The notes under the pieces are model-generated. The model was not told where the DNA came from. It saw only the letters and a program-made list of their open reading frames with translations, and searched no databases. DNA of 62,986 nucleotides. It comes from Sterolibacterium sp964437515 (GTDB lineage: Bacteria > Pseudomonadota > Gammaproteobacteria > Burkholderiales > Rhodocyclaceae). This document shows, piece after piece, positions 61,577 to 62,986 of the stretch (the first letter of the stretch is position 1; every line of letters starts with the position of its first letter). Where the stretch lies: positions 1 through 62,986 of the forward strand of contig CAYTHB010000009.1 in NCBI GenBank assembly GCA_964437515.1. The letters run 5' to 3'. The position numbers and the translations under genes were made by a program.

Positions 61577-62206
61577 ATGCAATACGAATTCAACGCGCAA
61601 CCGCGCACCCTGCAGGGCACCGGAGCGAGCCGCCGCCTGCGTAGAACCGGTCGTGTACCGGGTGTCGTCTACGGTGGGGAAAAGCCGGCGCAAGCCATCG
61701 ATATCGACCACAACGAAATCTGGCACAAGCTGCGTAAAGAGGCTTTCCATTCCTCCGTTCTGACCATGATCCTCGCGGGCGCAAACGAAACCGTGCTGCT
61801 GCGCGATATTCAAATGCACCCGTTCAAGCGTCAAATCCTGCATCTGGATTTCCAGCGCATTGATGCTACCCATGCGATTCACCAGAAAGTGCCGCTGCAC
61901 TTCGTTAATGCCGATATCGCCCCGGGCGTCAAGCTGCAAGGCGGTCTGGTCTCGCACATCATCAACGAACTCGATGTCAAATGCTTGCCGGGCGATCTGC
62001 CTGAGTTCATCGAAGTCGATCTGAAGGAGCTTTCCGCAGGTCACTCCATCCACGTTTCGGCACTAAAGCTGCCCAAGGGCGTGGAAGCTGCGCTGCATAA
62101 GGGTGAAGACCCCGTCGTGGTGACCATCGCCGTTCCGCGCGGTGGTGTTGCTGAAGAAGCCGCACCGGAAGCCGCTGCTGCTCCGGCGGCTGATAAAAAG
62201 AAGTAA
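61577..62206 (+). CDS. rplY: 50S ribosomal protein L25/general stress protein Ctc
   Basis: 209 residues: an N-terminal L25 domain (GTGASRRLRRTGRVPGVVYGG), a C-terminal TL5/Ctc beta domain and an Ala-rich tail. It binds 5S rRNA. It follows prs after a terminator-like hairpin and precedes pth, matching the usual betaproteobacterial order. Confidence 0.95.
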   Translation: MQYEFNAQPRTLQGTGASRRLRRTGRVPGVVYGGEKPAQAIDIDHNEIWHKLRKEAFHSSVLTMILAGANETVLLRDIQMHPFKRQILHLDFQRIDATHAIHQKVPLHFVNADIAPGVKLQGGLVSHIINELDVKCLPGDLPEFIEVDLKELSAGHSIHVSALKLPKGVEAALHKGEDPVVVTIAVPRGGVAEEAAPEAAAAPAADKKK

Positions 62207-62267
62207 TCCATCCGACACATCGGTGGCGGCTCAATGCGTAGCTCATATACGGTAACGACGGTATAGC

Positions 62268-62870
62268 ATGCAACGACCGCCCCGACTCGTCATCGGCCTG
62301 GGTAACCCCGGTGCCGAATATGCCAAAACCCGGCACAACGCCGGGTTTTGGTTTTGTGAGCGTCTGGCAGACGATCTCGGGATTGCGCTGAGCAAGGAAA
62401 CCCGTTTTCACGGCATCGTCGGTAGCGCGCGTGCCGGAACAACGACGCCACAGGGTTTGTGGCTGTTGTTGCCGCAAACTTTCATGAATCGCTCCGGTCA
62501 AGCGGTGCGTGCGCTGGCGCAGTTTTATCGGATAGAGCCCGATGAAATGCTGGTGGTGCATGACGAACTCGATCTGCCACCCGGTCAGATGCGCCTCAAG
62601 TTTGGCGGCGGTCTGGGTGGACATAACGGCCTCAAGGACATCACGGCGCATTTGGGAACGCAGGATTACTGGCGTTTGCGCGTCGGCATCGGACACCCTG
62701 GCGAACGTAACGAAGTGGTGAATTTTGTGCTCAAGCCACCGCAACGCAGCGAACAGGAAGCCATCGACACTGCGCTGGATCGCGCCTTGCTGGCGTGGCC
62801 CCAACTGGCGGCAGGTGATTGGCCCACCGCGATGCAGAAACTCAACATCAAGCCGGCCACCAAGGGCTAA
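62268..62870 (+). CDS. pth: Peptidyl-tRNA hydrolase
   Basis: 200 residues with IGLGNPGAEYAKTRHNAGFW (catalytic His in TRHNAG), QTFMNRSGQAV and HDELDLPPGQMRLKFGGGLGGHNGLKDI. It releases peptides from drop-off peptidyl-tRNA. It lies in the rplY-pth-ychF order. Confidence 0.95.
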   Translation: MQRPPRLVIGLGNPGAEYAKTRHNAGFWFCERLADDLGIALSKETRFHGIVGSARAGTTTPQGLWLLLPQTFMNRSGQAVRALAQFYRIEPDEMLVVHDELDLPPGQMRLKFGGGLGGHNGLKDITAHLGTQDYWRLRVGIGHPGERNEVVNFVLKPPQRSEQEAIDTALDRALLAWPQLAAGDWPTAMQKLNIKPATKG

Positions 62871-62912
62871 GGCTGGAATTTATTTGACGGAAAAACGGAA
62901 TAAAAATACGCC

Positions 62913-62986
62913 ATGTCTCTCAAATGCGGCATCGTCGGCCTGCCTAATGTCGGCAAATCCACTCTGTTCAACGCGCTGACCAAATC
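62913..62986 (+). CDS. ychF: YchF/OLA1-family ATPase, partial (5' end)
   Basis: Only the first 24 codons are in the window: MSLKCGIVGLPNVGKSTLFN, the G1/P-loop of YchF. The gene continues beyond the end of the window. Its place after pth is conserved in proteobacteria. Confidence 0.92.
   Translation, partial: MSLKCGIVGLPNVGKSTLFNALTK

Noticed and set aside
1..62986. CRISPR array or prophage
   Set aside because: No regularly spaced direct repeats of 24-40 bases, no cas genes and no phage structural genes were seen on either strand.

Overview
The window looks like chromosome of a denitrifying, steroid-degrading betaproteobacterium, most like Sterolibacterium denitrificans or a close relative. 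The basis is gene content read from the translations: a four-gene operon for a steroid C25 dehydrogenase-type molybdoenzyme (41950-47268), a 3-ketosteroid Delta1-dehydrogenase (20410-22092, AcmB/KstD type), a 3beta-hydroxysteroid dehydrogenase-like SDR (7281-8360), a NarX/NarL-NarK-FocA nitrate/nitrite block (27575-32650), class I PHA synthase, and betaproteobacterial housekeeping order (rpsU-yqeY-dnaG; tRNA-Gln-prs-rplY-pth-ychF). The species assignment is inference; no database search was possible.

Layout. 1-800: possible IS end followed by a VapB/VapC-type toxin-antitoxin pair. 896-4315: GDSL lipoprotein, TDT-family transporter, soluble chemoreceptor with a CZB domain. 4461-12162: a catabolic region with a minus-strand set (3beta-HSD, two-part CaiB/BaiF CoA-transferase, amidohydrolase) diverging from a plus-strand set (unknown 102-aa protein, acyl-CoA synthetase, CrtI-like FAD oxidoreductase). 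12259-12855: ParE/RelE toxin and antitoxin. 12916-20267: LPS region (O-antigen ligase, GT4, GT11-like, GT9, MsbA) interrupted by a GSU2403-type nucleotidyltransferase behind a 26-base palindrome. 20410-22771: AcmB-like dehydrogenase and peroxiredoxin, separated by a bidirectional terminator. 23047-27403: rpsU, yqeY, dnaG, speD, CoA-binding protein, gluQ. 27575-32650: FocA/NirC, NarK, small membrane protein, NarX-like kinase, NarL-like regulator. 32670-36134: PIN protein coupled to phaC, MBL hydrolase. 36317-39614: SDR and bifunctional FbiC (deazaflavin FO synthase). 40170-41777: argC, erpA. 41950-47715: C25 dehydrogenase operon. 48125-52702: MacA/MacB-like efflux. 52792-56824: aroG, GT39-like transferase, UbiA/DPPR-synthase-like prenyltransferase, cyclic-nucleotide-binding protein. 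57142-60217: GGDEF/EAL protein and B12 adenosyltransferase. 60356-62986: tRNA-Gln, prs, rplY, pth, ychF (cut by the window end).

How it fits together. In the known anaerobic cholesterol route, a 3beta-HSD/isomerase gives the 4-en-3-one, AcmB introduces the Delta1 double bond, and the periplasmic molybdenum C25 dehydrogenase hydroxylates the tertiary side-chain carbon with water. The side chain is then CoA-activated and shortened; propionyl-CoA would feed a B12-dependent mutase, which the adenosyltransferase would support, and nitrate is the likely acceptor. All three early enzyme types occur in this one window, but as separate transcription units. The least expected items are FbiC in a betaproteobacterium, an overlapping SDR without the usual catalytic tyrosine, a hairpin-rich leader before the dehydrogenase alpha subunit, and repeated short tandem duplications at gene ends.
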